The notes: generated by a model from the letters alone, not told the origin. Shown: positions 17,181 to 26,326, numbered from the stretch's first letter. The stretch is 64,000 nucleotides of DNA from Hamadaea sp013361475 (GCF_040654195.1 NZ_JBFAHM010000006.1:62001-126000), one strand, 5' to 3'. A program made the numbers and translations.

Positions 17181-19355
17181 ATGGCCCAGAAAACTGCGCC
17201 TGCCAAAGGCGCGGAGAAGGGGGTCGCCGGCGTCGTGCCGGCGGTGGAATCGCCCGTCAACGTACGCAACGTGGTGCTCGTCGGGCATTCCGGCACGGGC
17301 AAGACGACCCTGGTCGAGGCGCTGCTCGCCGCGACCGGGACGATCTCCCGGGAAGGCTCCGTCACCGACGGCACCACGGTGACCGACAACGACCCCGCCG
17401 CCGTCCGCCAGCAGCGCTCCGTCGCGCTCGGCTGCGCGCCGCTGCTGCACAACGGCGTCAAGGTCAACCTCCTCGACACCCCCGGGTACGCCGACTTCGT
17501 AGGCGAGCTGCGCGCGGGGCTACGCGCGGCCGACGCCGCCCTCTTCGTGGTGAGCGCCGTCGACGGCATGGACGCCGCGACCGTCGCGCTGTGGGAGGAG
17601 TGCGCCGCCGTCGGCATGCCGCGCGCGGTCGCCGTCACCCGGCTGGACCACCCGCGCGCCGACTTCGACGAGGTCGTGGCGCTGTGCGCCCGCGTCTTCG
17701 GCGACGGCGTCATCCCCCTCTACCTGCCCATGCACGGCGACGACGGCGAGAGCGTCGTAGGCCTCATCGGGCTGCTCACCCAGCGCGTGTTCGACTACAC
17801 CGAGGGTTACCCCCCGGTCGTCCGCGACCCCGACCCGGAGCACCTGCCGGCCATCGAGGAGGCCCGCAACGAGCTGATCGAGGGGATCATCGCCGAGAGC
17901 GAGGACGAGACCCTGATGGACCGCTACCTCGGCGGCGAGGACATCGAGATCCAGACCCTGGTCGACGACCTGGAGAAGGCGGTCGCGCGCGGCCACTTCT
18001 ACCCGGTCGTGCCGGTCAACTCCCCCACCGGCGTCGGTCTCGACGCCCTCCTGGAGCTGCTGACCAGCGCGTTCCCGACCCCGCTGGAGCATCCGCTGCC
18101 CGCGGTCACCTCGGTCGACGGCTCCCCGCAGGCCCCCTTGACGTGCGACCCGGAAGGCCCGCTGGTGGCCGAGGTGGTCAAGACGACGATCGACCCCTAC
18201 GTCGGGCGGGTGTCGCTGGTCCGAGTCTTCTCCGGCACGCTGCGCCCGGAGATCGCCGTACACATCTCCGGCCACGGGCTGGCCGAGCGCGGCCACGCCG
18301 ACCACGACACCGACGAACGCATCGCCCACATCTACTCGCCGCTCGGCGCCACCCTCCGGGAGGTGCCGTACGCCATCGCCGGCGACGTCTGCGCGATCAC
18401 GAAGTCGACCGCCGCCGAGACCGGGGACACCATCTCGGCCAAGGACAACCCGCTGCTGGTCGAGGCGTGGGACATGCCGGAGCCGCTGCTGCCCGTCGCG
18501 GTCGTGCCGAAGACCCGCTCCGACGAGGACGCGCTGGCCAAGAACCTCGGGCGGCTCGCCGCCGGCGACCCGACGCTGCGGCTGGAACGCAACCCGGAGA
18601 CGCATCAGCTCGTGCTGTGGTGCATGGGTGAGGCGCACGCCGACGTCGTCCTCGAACGCCTCCGCGCGGGCGGCGTCGAACTGAGCACCGAACCGGTAAA
18701 GGTCGCCCTGCGCGAGGCGTTCCTCGGCGAGGCGCAGGGCCACGGCCGGCACGTCAAGCAGTCCGGCGGGCACGGGCAGTACGCCGTCTGCGACATCGTC
18801 GTCGAACCACTGCCGCGTGGCTCCGGCATCGAATTCGCCGAACGAGTCGTCGGCGGGGCCGTGCCGCACAACTACATCCCGAGCGTGGAGAAAGGCGTAC
18901 GCGCCCAAGTCGAAAAGGGGCTCGTCGCGGGCTACCCGGTGATCGACGTCCGGGTGACCCTGGTCGACGGCAAGGCGCACAGCGTCGACTCGTCCGACGC
19001 CGCCTTCCAGACCGCCGGTGCGATGGCACTCAAGGACGCCGCCGAGAAAGCCCAGATCTCGCTGCTGGAACCGGTCGACGACGTCGAGATCCGGGTGCCC
19101 GACACGTACGTGGGCGCGGTCATGAGCGACCTGTCCGGGCGGCGCGGCCGCGTCCTCGGCAGCGACGCCGACCCCGACCACGACGGCAAGACAGTCGTGC
19201 ACGCCGAAGTCCCGGCGACCGAACTCGTCCGATACGCCATCGAACTCCGCGCGATGACCTCAGGCGCGGGCACCTTCCGCCGGTCGTTCGCCCGGTTCGA
19301 GCCGATGCCGTCGCACCTCGCCGACGTGGCCCGAAAGGAACACGCCTCCCGCTGA
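17181..19355 (+). CDS. fusA2: Elongation factor G-like protein EF-G2
   Basis: The 724-residue translational GTPase starts at ATG 17181, chosen over GTG 17151 because GAGGAGG ends 4 nt before it. G1 is GHSGTGKTT (35-43) and G3 is DTPGYADF (99-106). The G4 motif is TRLD (153-156) instead of the NKxD of true EF-G. EF-G domains III to V follow, including the GHGQYAV-like and DVRVTLVDGKAHSVDSSDAAFQ segments. EF-G2 paralogues often lack classic translocase activity, and their role is unsettled. The gene stands alone on the plus strand, interrupting an otherwise minus-strand block. Confidence 0.9.
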   Translation: MAQKTAPAKGAEKGVAGVVPAVESPVNVRNVVLVGHSGTGKTTLVEALLAATGTISREGSVTDGTTVTDNDPAAVRQQRSVALGCAPLLHNGVKVNLLDTPGYADFVGELRAGLRAADAALFVVSAVDGMDAATVALWEECAAVGMPRAVAVTRLDHPRADFDEVVALCARVFGDGVIPLYLPMHGDDGESVVGLIGLLTQRVFDYTEGYPPVVRDPDPEHLPAIEEARNELIEGIIAESEDETLMDRYLGGEDIEIQTLVDDLEKAVARGHFYPVVPVNSPTGVGLDALLELLTSAFPTPLEHPLPAVTSVDGSPQAPLTCDPEGPLVAEVVKTTIDPYVGRVSLVRVFSGTLRPEIAVHISGHGLAERGHADHDTDERIAHIYSPLGATLREVPYAIAGDVCAITKSTAAETGDTISAKDNPLLVEAWDMPEPLLPVAVVPKTRSDEDALAKNLGRLAAGDPTLRLERNPETHQLVLWCMGEAHADVVLERLRAGGVELSTEPVKVALREAFLGEAQGHGRHVKQSGGHGQYAVCDIVVEPLPRGSGIEFAERVVGGAVPHNYIPSVEKGVRAQVEKGLVAGYPVIDVRVTLVDGKAHSVDSSDAAFQTAGAMALKDAAEKAQISLLEPVDDVEIRVPDTYVGAVMSDLSGRRGRVLGSDADPDHDGKTVVHAEVPATELVRYAIELRAMTSGAGTFRRSFARFEPMPSHLADVARKEHASR

Positions 19356-19384
19356 CCCACCCGGCTCACCCGCCCGCCCGTCCC

Positions 19385-19414
19385 GTCGATCATGAACTTT
19401 CGGTCATGATCGAC
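19385..19414. terminator. Bidirectional hairpin between convergent genes
   Basis: Perfect 11-bp arms, GTCGATCATGA (19385-19395) and TCATGATCGAC (19404-19414), enclose an 8-nt loop. It lies after the EF-G2 stop and before the end of the convergent HTTM-like gene. No T run follows, so any termination would be of the hairpin type common in high-GC actinobacteria. Confidence 0.65.
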
Positions 19415-19472
19415 CGGCGCGTGGCGGCGGGCGCGGCGCGGCAAGACGCGGCGCGATGCGGGTCGCGGCGGG

Positions 19473-20330
19473 TCAGCCGGTCAGCGCCGGCTCCGCCACA
19501 GGCTCGGCGGGCGTATCCCGCTTGATCTTGCGGCGGAGCCAGTCGTAGGCCCGCTCCAGCGGCAGGAAGCTCAGCATCGCCACCAGGTGCGGCGCGAACG
19601 AGATCGTGATCGTGGCGATCGTCACGAGGTGGAACGAGTAGAAGAAGCCGACGACCCGCAGCCGCCACTTCTCGGGTACCACGAAGACCAGCGGGCTGAA
19701 CAGCTCGAACAGCATGATGCCGATCTGCGCCCCGATGAGCAGGCCGGGGATCGGCGCGATCAGGTGCGCGAGGTCCGTGCCCCGGCGCAGGATCGCGCGC
19801 GCCAGCACGGACCCGGTCATCCACTCCGGACCGCCGTACCGGAGCTTCGCCCAGGACGCGAGGAAATAGGTCGCCACCACGCCCAGCTGCACCATGCGGA
19901 AGGCCCAGCCCGCGCGCTCGGAGGGCGTACGGTCGCCGAATCGCGCCGGGCCGCAGGTGGGCAGCACCGCGAGGGCCATGAGGTACGCGTACCGGTCGTG
20001 GTCGACCTTCCCGTAGCTCATCGCCACCAGCATCCAGGCGAAGTAGAGCCCGAACACGGTCCAGCCCAGCAGCCGCGGGAACCGGCCGGTCGCCGCCGCC
20101 AACGCCGTGACGAGCAGCGTCCAGAAGATCACCCAGACGATCACGGCCGTCGGCCGGGGCAGGTGCAGGAGCCGGGCGACCAGCAGCGGCTGGTACGACT
20201 CCGCGCTGGCGTGGGCGTGGCCGCGTACCCAGGGGGTGAAGATCACCAGATCGGCGGCGGCGAACAGGTAGACGATCGTGCGGAACAGCGCGACACGGGC
20301 CTTGGGGACCGGGGCGAACAGCCAGCTCAT
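19473..20330 (-). CDS. HTTM-like (vitamin K carboxylase-type) membrane protein
   Basis: The 285-residue protein starts at ATG 20330, overlapping the upstream stop by 4 nt. It has about six to eight hydrophobic segments and family features: ALFRTIVYLFAAADLVIFTP at the start, SYGKVDHDRYAYLMALAVLP, and WAKLRYGGPEWMTG, where WxKLRyGGxxW is typical of the horizontally transferred transmembrane (HTTM) domain. HTTM proteins are related to vitamin-K-dependent carboxylase, but most bacterial ones have no known reaction. The neighbouring DCC-domain protein is a frequent companion. Confidence 0.75.
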   Translation of the reverse strand: MSWLFAPVPKARVALFRTIVYLFAAADLVIFTPWVRGHAHASAESYQPLLVARLLHLPRPTAVIVWVIFWTLLVTALAAATGRFPRLLGWTVFGLYFAWMLVAMSYGKVDHDRYAYLMALAVLPTCGPARFGDRTPSERAGWAFRMVQLGVVATYFLASWAKLRYGGPEWMTGSVLARAILRRGTDLAHLIAPIPGLLIGAQIGIMLFELFSPLVFVVPEKWRLRVVGFFYSFHLVTIATITISFAPHLVAMLSFLPLERAYDWLRRKIKRDTPAEPVAEPALTG

Positions 20331-20767
20331 CGGGCCACCCGCCAATCGGCCAACACGTTGTCGGTCCACTTGCCGGTCGGCCGGCCGGAGTGGATCTCGT
20401 GCATCCGGTTCACGTAGCGGACTTCGACCAGCGGCGTCGCCTGCGGATTGCGCTTCTCGTACGCCTCCAGCACCTGCCGCAGCAGCGACGGATCGGCGGC
20501 GTACGCGTCCTGCGACGCCTCGACCTCGGCCCGGCGCAGGCCGGTGCGCTTCTCGTCGAGGAGGATAACGGTCCCGTCGGCGGTCACGCCTTCGATGCGG
20601 GGATCGGGCGCGGGCTCGTTCGGCGGGTTGACTCCGGCGTACATCCGGAACGGGCCGAACGGGAAGTCGTCATCGGAACCCCAGAGGGTTCCGCCTAGCA
20701 GCAGTGCGCAGACGACGGCGGTGATCACCACGCGGGTCGTGCGGGCGGTACGGGAAAGCGTGTCCAT
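20327..20767 (-). CDS. Membrane-anchored small protein of the HTTM cluster, function unknown
   Basis: The 146-residue protein has a single N-terminal membrane segment (about residues 12-29), then a predicted extracytoplasmic domain beginning DDDFPFGPFRMYAGVNPPNE. Its stop overlaps the HTTM gene start (ATGA), so the two products are made together and probably act together. I recognise no known domain; the pairing with the HTTM gene is the only functional clue. Confidence 0.7.
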   Translation of the reverse strand: MDTLSRTARTTRVVITAVVCALLLGGTLWGSDDDFPFGPFRMYAGVNPPNEPAPDPRIEGVTADGTVILLDEKRTGLRRAEVEASQDAYAADPSLLRQVLEAYEKRNPQATPLVEVRYVNRMHEIHSGRPTGKWTDNVLADWRVAR

Positions 20768-20824
20768 GGCGGACCGAAGCGTAGCCGGTCGGCGACGGCC
20801 GCTGCTGTCCCGACACGGACAGCG

Positions 20825-21259
20825 TTACCGGATCGCCGACACCTTCGCCAGTTTGCGCACCGGAGCGGGAGTGACCGGCGTGGCAGCCGGGTGGTCGACC
20901 GGCAGCGCGCAGGCGGCGGTGCCGCCCGGCATGTGGTGCCGGTTGCGAGCGACCAGCCGGTAGAGCGGCCACGCCGCGGCGCGGACCGGCGGCAGTGCGA
21001 GCACCCAACCGAACGGCTTCCAGAACAGGTTGCTCGACCGCAACAGCGCGCCGATCGCCTCCGGACCGGCCAGCGGCTCACGTCCCTCGGCCACCCACTG
21101 CACGGCCTGCTGCGCGGCCTGCTTGGAGACGCCCAGCTCCGCGAGGTCGGCACGCTGCCACGGCACGACGTCGGCCGATGTCGGGATCCACCGGTTCACG
21201 AAGTTCGCGCACAGGGTGCAGAAGGCGCAGTCACCGTCGAAGACGAAGGTCGGTCTCAC
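20825..21259 (-). CDS. DCC (DUF393/YuxK) family thiol-disulfide oxidoreductase-like protein
   Basis: The product of about 144 residues begins MRPTFVFDGDCAFCTLCANF. DGDCAFC is the diagnostic DxDCxxC motif of the DCC family, with Cys11 and Cys14. GTG 21259 puts the motif at the usual distance from the start; GTG 21304 would add 15 residues without a better ribosome site. The family is predicted to be thioredoxin-like, but few members are tested. It stands 57 nt upstream of the small membrane protein and HTTM genes, and DCC and HTTM domains are often neighbours or fused. Confidence 0.82.
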   Translation of the reverse strand: MRPTFVFDGDCAFCTLCANFVNRWIPTSADVVPWQRADLAELGVSKQAAQQAVQWVAEGREPLAGPEAIGALLRSSNLFWKPFGWVLALPPVRAAAWPLYRLVARNRHHMPGGTAACALPVDHPAATPVTPAPVRKLAKVSAIR

Positions 21260-21344
21260 GTTACCATCATCGCGCTTCCCGCCGTGCGTACGCGACCCCG
21301 CCACGTGTTCCGCTGATCACCCCGGGCCGCACCACCGCGCGCCC

Positions 21345-21458
21345 CGCGTTATCCGGGATAACGCGGTCTTGGCGCGCGGCGTGTGACGGCGCAGCCACGC
21401 ACTATCCCGGATAACGCGGTCTTGGCGCGCCGCAAGGGGACGTTATCCCGGATAACGC
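21345..21458. repeat. Three copies of a TTATCC/GGATAA palindrome
   Basis: Copies lie at 21345-21365 (10-bp arms, centre G), 21403-21413 (5-bp arms, centre C) and 21441-21457 (8-bp arms, centre C). The first two are each followed by the same 22-nt stretch (21356-21377 and 21409-21430), which begins GGATAACGCGGTCTTGG. The third runs directly into an 11-bp tandem array. There is no gene here. The block lies between the DCC gene start and the end of the VOC gene. Confidence 0.85.
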
Positions 21459-21568
21459 GAGCCGGACGCGAGCCGGACGCGAGCCGGACGCGAGCCGGAC
21501 GCGAGCCGGACGCGAGCCGGACGCGAGCCGGACGCGAGCCGGACGCGAGCCGGACGCGAGCCGGACGC
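21459..21568. repeat. Ten exact tandem copies of GAGCCGGACGC
   Basis: The 11-bp unit is repeated ten times without a mismatch and ends 6 nt before the stop of the double VOC gene at 21575. Because 11 is not a multiple of 3, it would translate into all frames as an 11-residue periodic peptide; the open frame across it on the plus strand is an artefact. Exact identity suggests recent expansion by slippage, so copy number probably varies between strains. Confidence 0.95.
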
Positions 21569-21574
21569 GGAATG

Positions 21575-22282
21575 TCACCAAACGAGGCAGAACGGATGCC
21601 CCACCGGGTCGGCGAAGACGCGGAAGTCCTCGCCGCCGCCGGGCAGCCGCGTCGCGCCCAGCGCCAGCACCTGCCGTTCGGCTTCGTCCGCGTCGGCCAC
21701 TTCGACGTCGAGGTGGTACTGCTGCGGGTACGCCGGATCCGGCCACTGCGGCGCGGTGTAGGACCCGACGTTCTGGAAGCAGACGGCGGGCTGGCCCTCG
21801 GCCGAGATCATGGCGCCCTCGGGACCCTCGTAGGTCGTCTTCATGCCGAGCAGTTCGGCGTAGAAACGCGCCAGCGTCGCCCCGTCCGGCGAGTCGATCA
21901 TGAGGTCGGCCAGGCCGACGCCGTCCACGCCGTCTCGCTGGCAGAGGCAGAACGGGTGCCCGCTCGGGTCGGCGAAGACGGTGAAGGTCTCGCCGCCGCC
22001 GGGCAGCCGGGTCGCGCCCAGCTTCTCCGCCTTCTCGACGGCCGCCGGAAGGTCGGTCACGACCAGGTCGAGGTGCATCTGCTGGGGGTACGCCGGATCC
22101 GGCCACCGCGGCGCGACGAGGCCGGGGGCGAGCTGGAAGGCGACCTTCCACCCCTCCGGCGTCTTCGTGGTGATCCAGTCGTCGTCGGTGCGCACCACCT
22201 CGAAGCCGGCCAGGTCGCGGTAGAACGCGGAGAGCCCGACGACGTCGGGGGTGTCGATGACGATCTCGCTCAGTTTTCCCAT
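21575..22282 (-). CDS. Double VOC (glyoxalase-fold) domain protein
   Basis: The 235-residue protein from ATG 22282 contains two VOC units of about 115 residues. The first runs from IVIDTPDVVGLSAFYRDLAGF to VFADPSGHPFCLC, the second from LMIDSPDGATLARFYAELLGM to VFADPVGHPFCL. Both halves contain WPDPAYPQQxHLD and LGATRLPGGGE, so they arose by duplication. The fold supports glyoxalase, dioxygenase or antibiotic-binding roles; the actual function is unknown. The gene lies in the HIT-pgsA interval and ends next to the 11-bp tandem array. Confidence 0.85.
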   Translation of the reverse strand: MGKLSEIVIDTPDVVGLSAFYRDLAGFEVVRTDDDWITTKTPEGWKVAFQLAPGLVAPRWPDPAYPQQMHLDLVVTDLPAAVEKAEKLGATRLPGGGETFTVFADPSGHPFCLCQRDGVDGVGLADLMIDSPDGATLARFYAELLGMKTTYEGPEGAMISAEGQPAVCFQNVGSYTAPQWPDPAYPQQYHLDVEVADADEAERQVLALGATRLPGGGEDFRVFADPVGHPFCLVW

Positions 22283-22314
22283 CACGTCACCTGCATACCC
22301 GCGAGGTGTGACAC

Positions 22315-22827
22315 TCACGCGGGCCAGGCGGCCGAGAGCAGGTCCCGGGTGTCGGTCAGCAGCTGCGGCAGCGTCTTCGTCCGCCCGATCACGGGCATGA
22401 AGTTCGCGTCGCCGCCCCAGCGCGGCACGATGTGCTGATGGAGGTGCCCGGCGATACCGGCCCCGGCCACGCCACCCTGGTTGATGCCCAGGTTGAAGCC
22501 GTGCGGCGAGGAGACCTTGCGGATCACGCGCATCGCGGTCTGGGTGAAGGCGGCCAGTTCGGCCGTTTCGGCCACATCGATGTCGGTGTAGTCGGCGACG
22601 TGCCGGTAAGGGCAGATCAGCAGGTGACCGGGGTTGTAGGGGAACCGGTTGAGAACGGCGTAGACGAGGTCGCCCCGGGCCACAACAAGCCCGTGGACGT
22701 CGTTGTCCGGGGCGACGCAGAACGGGCAGCCCACCGGCTCGGCCGACGAGTCCCCGCTCTGCACGTACGCCATCCGCCACGGGGTCCACAGCCGTTCGAG
22801 CCCGTCCGGCTCCCCCATCTGTTCCAC
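22315..22827 (-). CDS. HIT family protein (AP4A phosphorylase-like)
   Basis: The 170-residue protein has the histidine triad HLHQHIV at 128-134, CPFC at 34-37 (a zinc or structural Cys pair) and NRFPYNPGHLLICPYRHV. The closest described relatives are actinobacterial diadenosine tetraphosphate phosphorylases encoded just downstream of thrS. Here the Gfo/Idh/MocA gene lies between it and thrS, and pgsA is several genes away. It would act on dinucleoside polyphosphates in the cytoplasm. Confidence 0.88.
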   Translation of the reverse strand: MEQMGEPDGLERLWTPWRMAYVQSGDSSAEPVGCPFCVAPDNDVHGLVVARGDLVYAVLNRFPYNPGHLLICPYRHVADYTDIDVAETAELAAFTQTAMRVIRKVSSPHGFNLGINQGGVAGAGIAGHLHQHIVPRWGGDANFMPVIGRTKTLPQLLTDTRDLLSAAWPA

Positions 22828-22844
22828 GTGGACAGCCTATAAGC

Positions 22845-24023
22845 TCAGCGAACCTGAGCGTTGGCGTAGTACGCGGCCAGCGCCGGGTCCAGCGCCGGAA
22901 CATCCTGCGGTACGCCGCCCGCCCGTAGCGACACGGTGGCCGACACCCCCGCCGCGACGCTCATCCGGGCCGCGACCGGGGATGTGTCGGTCGTTCCCCC
23001 GTCCCGGACGAACCGGCAGAACTCCGCCATGATGAGCGGATCGGCCCCACCGTGGAGCTGGGTCGCGCCCGGGATGTCGTGGACGGCGTCCGCGTCCGCG
23101 CGGTAGCCGGAGCGCTTGGAGTTCCACACCTTCACCACGCCGCCCGGGCCGTCGCCGAAGTTCTCCAGCCGCCCGGCGTCGCCGATCACGGTGTAGTTGC
23201 GCCAGTAGTCCGGCGTGAAATGACACTGCTGGTACGCCGCCAGCACCCCGTTGTCCAGCACCATGTTCACCAGCGACACGTCTTCGACGTCGATCTCGTG
23301 GTGCAGCCCGGACTGGGCCAGCGGCGGCCAGTGCTTCTCCGGGGCGTACCAGTCGTCGTGCTTCGGCTGGTCCGGCCCGAGGCGGTCGGTCACCCGGTTG
23401 TAGACGCGCAGGTCACCGAAGGCGCTCACGCGCTGGGCGTACCCGTTCGCCAGCCAGTGCAGCACGTCGATGTCGTGGGCGGCCTTCTGCAGCAGCAGGG
23501 AGGTCGTGTTCGCCCGCTGGGCGTGCCAGTCCTTGAAGTAGAAGTCGCCGCCGTGACCGACGAAGTGGCGTACCCAGATGGTCTGGACGGCGCCGATCTC
23601 CCCACGGGCGATGATGTCGCGCATCAGCCGGACCACGCCCATGTGCCGCATGTTGTGGCCGACGTAGAGCCGGGTGCCGGTGCGGTGCGCCGTCGCGAGG
23701 ATGGCGTCGCACTCCTCGACCGTGATGCCCAGTGGCTTCTCCACGTACGCGGCCTTGCCCGCCTCGAGCACGTCGGTGGCCACGCGGAGGTGGGTGTGGT
23801 CGGGCGTCATGACGACGATGCCGTCGATGTCGGACCGGTCGAGCAGCGTGCGGTAGTCCGCGACGGTGTCGACCCCGTCGATCAGCGAAACGGCCGTCGC
23901 CAAGGCGGCGGGGTCGGTGTCCGCGACCGCCACCACCCGGGACCCCGAGCCCGGGTGATGCGCGGCGGTCGCGAGACTCTTCCGCAGGCCGAATCCGATG
24001 ACTCCCAGCCGAACGTCTTCCAT
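22845..24023 (-). CDS. Gfo/Idh/MocA family NAD(P)-dependent oxidoreductase
   Basis: The 392-residue protein from ATG 24023 begins MEDVRLGVIGFG, with a Rossmann nucleotide site (GFGLRKS in place of the commoner GxGxxG). It has the catalytic EKP in AYVEKPLG (about residues 95-102) and a C-terminal GFO domain with HDIDVLHWL. Such enzymes oxidise or epimerise sugars and inositols. It lies 28 nt after thrS and 17 nt before HIT, so it was inserted into a normally tight gene pair and may be co-transcribed with thrS. Confidence 0.88.
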   Translation of the reverse strand: MEDVRLGVIGFGLRKSLATAAHHPGSGSRVVAVADTDPAALATAVSLIDGVDTVADYRTLLDRSDIDGIVVMTPDHTHLRVATDVLEAGKAAYVEKPLGITVEECDAILATAHRTGTRLYVGHNMRHMGVVRLMRDIIARGEIGAVQTIWVRHFVGHGGDFYFKDWHAQRANTTSLLLQKAAHDIDVLHWLANGYAQRVSAFGDLRVYNRVTDRLGPDQPKHDDWYAPEKHWPPLAQSGLHHEIDVEDVSLVNMVLDNGVLAAYQQCHFTPDYWRNYTVIGDAGRLENFGDGPGGVVKVWNSKRSGYRADADAVHDIPGATQLHGGADPLIMAEFCRFVRDGGTTDTSPVAARMSVAAGVSATVSLRAGGVPQDVPALDPALAAYYANAQVR

Positions 24024-24051
24024 CCGGCCAAGATCACACACGGACCCGGAG

Positions 24052-26202
24052 CTAGTCAACCGGGGTGGCGGTGGGCGCGGTGTTGACCCGCGACCGGACG
24101 AACTCCTCCACGTGCAGGACGGCGTCCTGGATCGGCACGCCGTTGCGCTGGGATCCGTCGCGGTACCGGAACGAGACGGTGCCGTCGGCGACGTCCTGGT
24201 CTCCCGCGATCACCATGAACGGGATCTTCTGCCCCTGCGCGTTGCGGATCTTCTTCTGCATCCGGTCGTCCGACGCGTCGACCTCGGCCCGCAGGCCGCG
24301 CGCCTTCAGCTTCGTCACGAAGTCGTGCAGGTACGCGACGTGGTCCGGGCCATCGCCGGCGTCTGTCCGGATCGGGATGCCGATCACCTGCACGGGGGCG
24401 AGCCACGCCGGGAACGCGCCCGCGTAGTGCTCGGTGAGGACGCCGAAGAAGCGCTCGATCGAGCCGAACAACGCGCGGTGGATCATCACCGGGCGCTGGC
24501 GGGTTCCGTCGGCGGCCTGGTACTCCAGCCCGAACCGGGCCGGCTGGTTGAAGTCGACCTGGATCGTCGACATCTGCCAGGTACGCCCGATGGCGTCGCG
24601 CGCCTGCACGCTGATCTTCGGCCCGTAGAACGCCGCGCCGCCCGGGTCCGGCACCAACTCGAGGCCGGAGCTGCGGGCCGCGGTCTCCAGCGCCGCCGTG
24701 GCCTCCGCCCAGTCCTCGTCGGCCCCGATGAACTTCGGCGAGTCGTCCCGAGTGGACAATTCCAGGTAGAAGTCGTCGAGGCCGTAGTCACGCAGCAGGT
24801 TGAGGACGAAGTCCAGCAGCGCCGTCAGCTCGCCCGGCATCTGCTCCTTGGTGCAGTAGATGTGCGAGTCGTCCTGCGTCAGGCCGCGTACCCGGGTCAG
24901 GCCGTGGACCACACCCGACTTCTCGTAGCGGTACACCGTGCCGAACTCGAAGAAGCGCAGCGGCAGCTCCCGGTAGGACCGCCCGCGCGCCGAGAAGATC
25001 AGGTTGTGCATCGGGCAGTTCATGGCCTTGAGGTAGTACTCGGCGCCTTCGAGCTGCATCGGGGGGAACATGGTGTCGGCGTAGTACGGCAGGTGGCCGG
25101 AGGTCTCGAACAGCTGCGCCTTGGTGATGTGCGGCGTGTTCACGAACTCGTAGCCGGCCTCCTCGTGGCGCTGCCGCGAGTAGGCCTCCATCTCGCGGCG
25201 GATGATGCCGCCCTTCGGGTGGAAGACCGCTAGCCCCGACCCGATCTCGTCCGGGAAGGAGAACAGGTCGAGGTCCGCGCCGATCTTGCGGTGGTCGCGC
25301 TTGGCCGCCTCCTCCAAGAACGACAGGTACGCCTTCAGCGCATCCCGCGTCGGCCAAGCGGTGCCGTAGATCCGCTGCAGCTGCGGGTTCTTCTCGTCGC
25401 CCCGCCAGTACGCCGCGGCACTGCGCATGATCTTGAACGCGGCGATCAGGCGGGTGCTGGGCAGGTGCGGACCCCGGCACAGGTCGCCCCAGCACCGGTC
25501 GCCCGACTTGGGGTCGAAGTTCTCGTAGATCGTCAGCTCGCCGCCGCCGACCTCCATCACGTCGGGGCCTAGATCAGCACTGCCGATTCGCTGCGCCTCA
25601 CTGCGTTCCTCTTGCGAATCAGCGGTATCGCCCTTGACGTCCACGAGCTCGAGCTTGAACGGCTCGTCCTTGAGCTCCGACTTGGCCTGCTCGAGGGAAT
25701 CGAACCGGCGGCGCTTGAAGGTCTGGCCCTGCTTGATGATCTCCTGCGCCCGAGCCTCGATCTTGGCCAGGTCCTCCGGGTGGAACGGCTTGGGCACCTG
25801 GAAGTCGTAGTAGAAGCCGTTCTCGATGGGCGGGCCGATGCCGAGCTTGGCCTCGGGGAAGACGTCCTGAACGGCCTGGGCGACGACGTGGGCGGTGGAG
25901 TGCCGCAGCACGTTCAGGCCGTCCGGCGAGTCGATCGGGACCGCCTGCACCTCGACGTCGGTCGCCGGGGTCCAGTCGAGGTCCCGCAGGGTGCCCTCGG
26001 GGTCGCGGACGACGACGATCGCCTTCGGGCCGTGGGCCGGCAGTCCGGCGGCGGCCACCGCGGCGGCGGCCGTCGTCCCGGCGGCCACGGTGACGACGGC
26101 GTCTCCGCTGGGGCCTGCGGCGGGTGCGGGCGCTGCGCTCACGGTGTGCTCCTCGAGTAGGTGCGGATGCTTGTCAGAGGCGGACATTCCGGCCTGGGTC
26201 AT
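24052..26202 (-). CDS. thrS: Threonyl-tRNA synthetase
   Basis: The 716-residue class-II synthetase has a TGS domain, the editing domain with [16 protein letters not shown] and its His residues, and class-II motif 2 around the [21 protein letters not shown] sequence. AMNCPMHN supplies the zinc-binding Cys, and motif 3 is [15 protein letters not shown]. The C-terminal anticodon-binding domain ends in [13 protein letters not shown]. It charges tRNA-Thr and is essential. The first 30 residues are a low-complexity extension. It heads the minus-strand block, with the divergent exported serine enzyme upstream. Confidence 0.97.
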   Translation of the reverse strand: MTQAGMSASDKHPHLLEEHTVSAAPAPAAGPSGDAVVTVAAGTTAAAAVAAAGLPAHGPKAIVVVRDPEGTLRDLDWTPATDVEVQAVPIDSPDGLNVLRHSTAHVVAQAVQDVFPEAKLGIGPPIENGFYYDFQVPKPFHPEDLAKIEARAQEIIKQGQTFKRRRFDSLEQAKSELKDEPFKLELVDVKGDTADSQEERSEAQRIGSADLGPDVMEVGGGELTIYENFDPKSGDRCWGDLCRGPHLPSTRLIAAFKIMRSAAAYWRGDEKNPQLQRIYGTAWPTRDALKAYLSFLEEAAKRDHRKIGADLDLFSFPDEIGSGLAVFHPKGGIIRREMEAYSRQRHEEAGYEFVNTPHITKAQLFETSGHLPYYADTMFPPMQLEGAEYYLKAMNCPMHNLIFSARGRSYRELPLRFFEFGTVYRYEKSGVVHGLTRVRGLTQDDSHIYCTKEQMPGELTALLDFVLNLLRDYGLDDFYLELSTRDDSPKFIGADEDWAEATAALETAARSSGLELVPDPGGAAFYGPKISVQARDAIGRTWQMSTIQVDFNQPARFGLEYQAADGTRQRPVMIHRALFGSIERFFGVLTEHYAGAFPAWLAPVQVIGIPIRTDAGDGPDHVAYLHDFVTKLKARGLRAEVDASDDRMQKKIRNAQGQKIPFMVIAGDQDVADGTVSFRYRDGSQRNGVPIQDAVLHVEEFVRSRVNTAPTATPVD

Positions 26203-26326
26203 GCTATCGCCACGTCCTCTCGGCGCCCGGCGCCGCCCCGGCCGCCGGCGTCACCGCCAGTGAGGTGCACCACCTTCGGGCCCTGCTGACAGGTTGCTCA
26301 CAGGTTGCTGAGTCAAGGTCGATGAC

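Noticed and set aside
17520..19202. Minus-strand frame of 560 codons across EF-G2
   Set aside because: It is the antisense shadow of a well-supported EF-G2 gene.
21459..21568. CRISPR-like array
   Set aside because: The 11-bp units are directly adjacent with no spacers, and no cas genes are in the window.
21383..22438. Long plus-strand reading frame encoding an 11-residue periodic peptide
   Set aside because: It is produced by the 11-bp tandem repeat and by the shadow of the double VOC gene on the other strand; there is no ribosome site or known domain.
26203..26326. T-box leader before thrS
   Set aside because: The 124-nt region lacks a recognisable T-box sequence and an antiterminator stem.
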